Assembly: GCA_025350085.1 (NCBI GenBank)
Contig: JANXYI010000071.1
Coordinates: forward strand, 1 to 5,868
DNA length: 5,868 bases
Reading direction: 5' to 3'
Source of the DNA: Deltaproteobacteria bacterium
Lineage (GTDB): Bacteria; Desulfobacterota; Desulfovibrionia; Desulfovibrionales; Desulfovibrionaceae
The notes below the pieces were generated by a model. That model made no database searches, was not told the origin of the DNA, and saw only the letters and a list, made by a program, of their open reading frames with translations. Position 1 is the first letter of the stretch. The number at the start of each line of letters is the position of its first letter. A program made the translations under genes and the position numbers. Positions 4,938 to 5,868 of the stretch are shown here, in pieces.

Positions 4938-5868
4938 ATGGCCATAGGGCAGAGAGGACTTGGACGCGGGTTGGACGCGCTGCTCGGCAGCATCCGCACG
5001 GAATCGGTGAACACGGCCGAGGTGCGGCTCTTGCCGCTGGCCACCATCATCCCGAACCCGCACCAGCCGCGCAAGGAATTTGATCCCCAGGCCCTGGAGG
5101 ATCTGGCCGCGTCCATCAAGAGCCAGGGCGTGCTCTCCCCTGTCCTGGTCCGGCCCCACAAGAGCGGCGAGGGCTATGAGCTCGTGGCTGGCGAGCGCCG
5201 CATGCGCGCCTCCAAGATGGCCGGCCTCAAAGAGATTCCGGCCCTGGTCCGGGTGCTCACGGACATGGAGACCCTGGCCATCGCGCTCATCGAGAACCTG
5301 CAGCGCGAGGACCTGAACGCCATCGAAGAGGCGCGCGGGTTCCAGCAGCTGCTCAAGGACTTCGGCCTGAACCAGGAGGAGCTGGCGCGGCAGGTGGGTA
5401 AGAGCCGTTCGGCCCTGGCCAACTCCCTGCGCCTGCTCAACCTGCCTGAGGAGATCCAGGCCGACATCCAGTCCGGGGTGCTCACCGCCGGGCACGGGCG
5501 GGCCATCATGGCCATCGAGGGCGCGCCCAGCCTGAGCCTGTACCAGCGCATCAAGGAGTTCAACCTCTCGGTGCGCCAGGCCGAGGCCGAGGCCAGCTTT
5601 TTCAAGGACAACGGCCGGTTGGCCGAACCCGAGGAGCTATACGGCAGCGTCAAGCCCCGGGGCAAGGCCCCGCGCGGCGGCCGCAACGGCCGCCAGCCTG
5701 CGGAACAGGTCGATGAGCAGGTGCGCGAGTTCCAGGCCCGCCTGGCCCAGGCCCTGGGCGGGACCGTGAAAATCACGGGAAGCCTGGACAAGGGTGTGCT
5801 CGCCGTATCCTACCAGTCGGGCGAGCAGCTCCTGGATTGGGCGCAGAAGCTGGGCCTGGAAGGGGCCT
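4938..5868 (+). CDS. parB: Chromosome partition protein ParB (Spo0J type), 3' end outside the window
   Basis: ParB binds parS, uses CTP to close into a sliding clamp, and stimulates ParA ATPase. From ATG 4938 the frame stays open for 310 codons to the window end. Visible in order are GLGRGLDALLG (7-17), the basic N-terminal motif that contacts ParA; NPHQPRKEFD (40-49); the CTP-binding box GERRMRA (85-91); ENLQREDLNAIEEA (119-132); and a helix-turn-helix around 144-166 (LNQEELARQVGKSRSALANSLRLL) that reads parS. A Gly/Arg/Pro-rich linker (about 238-256) precedes the C-terminal dimerisation region (QVREFQARLAQALG, then strands through 290). Chromosomal ParBs are usually about 280-310 residues, so the stop should lie shortly beyond the window. 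All key boxes are intact. It is separated from parA by an oppositely oriented gene, so it either relies on read-through or has an unrecognised promoter of its own. Confidence 0.96.
   Translation, partial: MAIGQRGLGRGLDALLGSIRTESVNTAEVRLLPLATIIPNPHQPRKEFDPQALEDLAASIKSQGVLSPVLVRPHKSGEGYELVAGERRMRASKMAGLKEIPALVRVLTDMETLAIALIENLQREDLNAIEEARGFQQLLKDFGLNQEELARQVGKSRSALANSLRLLNLPEEIQADIQSGVLTAGHGRAIMAIEGAPSLSLYQRIKEFNLSVRQAEAEASFFKDNGRLAEPEELYGSVKPRGKAPRGGRNGRQPAEQVDEQVREFQARLAQALGGTVKITGSLDKGVLAVSYQSGEQLLDWAQKLGLEGA
5676..5694. repeat. Short GC-rich inverted repeat in the parB linker region
   Basis: GGCGGCCG and CGGCCGCC are separated by CAA. It encodes Gly-Gly-Arg-Asn-Gly-Arg in the flexible linker before the dimerisation domain. 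The repeat most likely reflects GC-biased codons in a low-complexity segment. Confidence 0.35.

Noticed and set aside
5764..5778. CCGTGA-AAA-TCACGG inverted repeat near the end of parB, as a second parS.
   Set aside because: It lacks the central CACGTG core and has a different half-site arrangement. It encodes a normal ParB C-terminal segment, so it is probably coincidence.

Overview
This is a gene-dense, GC-rich stretch of ordinary bacterial chromosome. Its centrepiece is a chromosomal partition locus, parA-parS-parB. The high GC content, the G/C-rich third codon positions and the gene families point to a deltaproteobacterial-type organism, perhaps a Desulfovibrio relative. That assignment rests on general resemblance, not on a search. 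No mobile element, CRISPR array, tRNA or rRNA was seen.

Left half (2-3439, all + strand). The window opens inside a small lipoprotein-like gene: an Ala-Cys-Ser-Gly lipobox end lies at its very first codons. It overlaps by 4 bases with coaBC, the bifunctional enzyme for two successive steps of coenzyme A synthesis. coaBC in turn overlaps an unrecognised 216-residue protein whose layout faintly recalls the uracil-DNA-glycosylase fold. After a 71-base gap comes an NAD-dependent sugar epimerase, most likely a UDP-glucuronate 4-epimerase for surface polysaccharide precursors. The overlaps suggest one transcript, at least for the first three genes.

Centre (3440-3588). This 149-base intergenic region carries a small palindrome (3481-3496), a GC-rich hairpin (3527-3551) and a perfect 16-bp parS site (3547-3562). 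The hairpin's right arm is shared with the left half of parS. parA starts 26 bases after parS.

Right half (3589-5868). parA (Soj type) and parB (Spo0J type, cut by the window end) are both intact in their key motifs. They do not form a simple operon: a 145-residue protein with a CxxC...CxxC zinc-ribbon pattern lies between them on the opposite strand. It has its own convincing sigma-70-like promoter (4835-4863) and ends 6 bases from the parA stop. ParB loads on parS and spreads as a CTP-dependent clamp, and ParA uses ATP to move the ParB-DNA complex, so the locus should segregate replication origins. The genes here are mostly of known families. The points worth a second look are the parS/hairpin overlap, the antisense zinc-ribbon gene splitting parA from parB, and the unidentified protein after coaBC.
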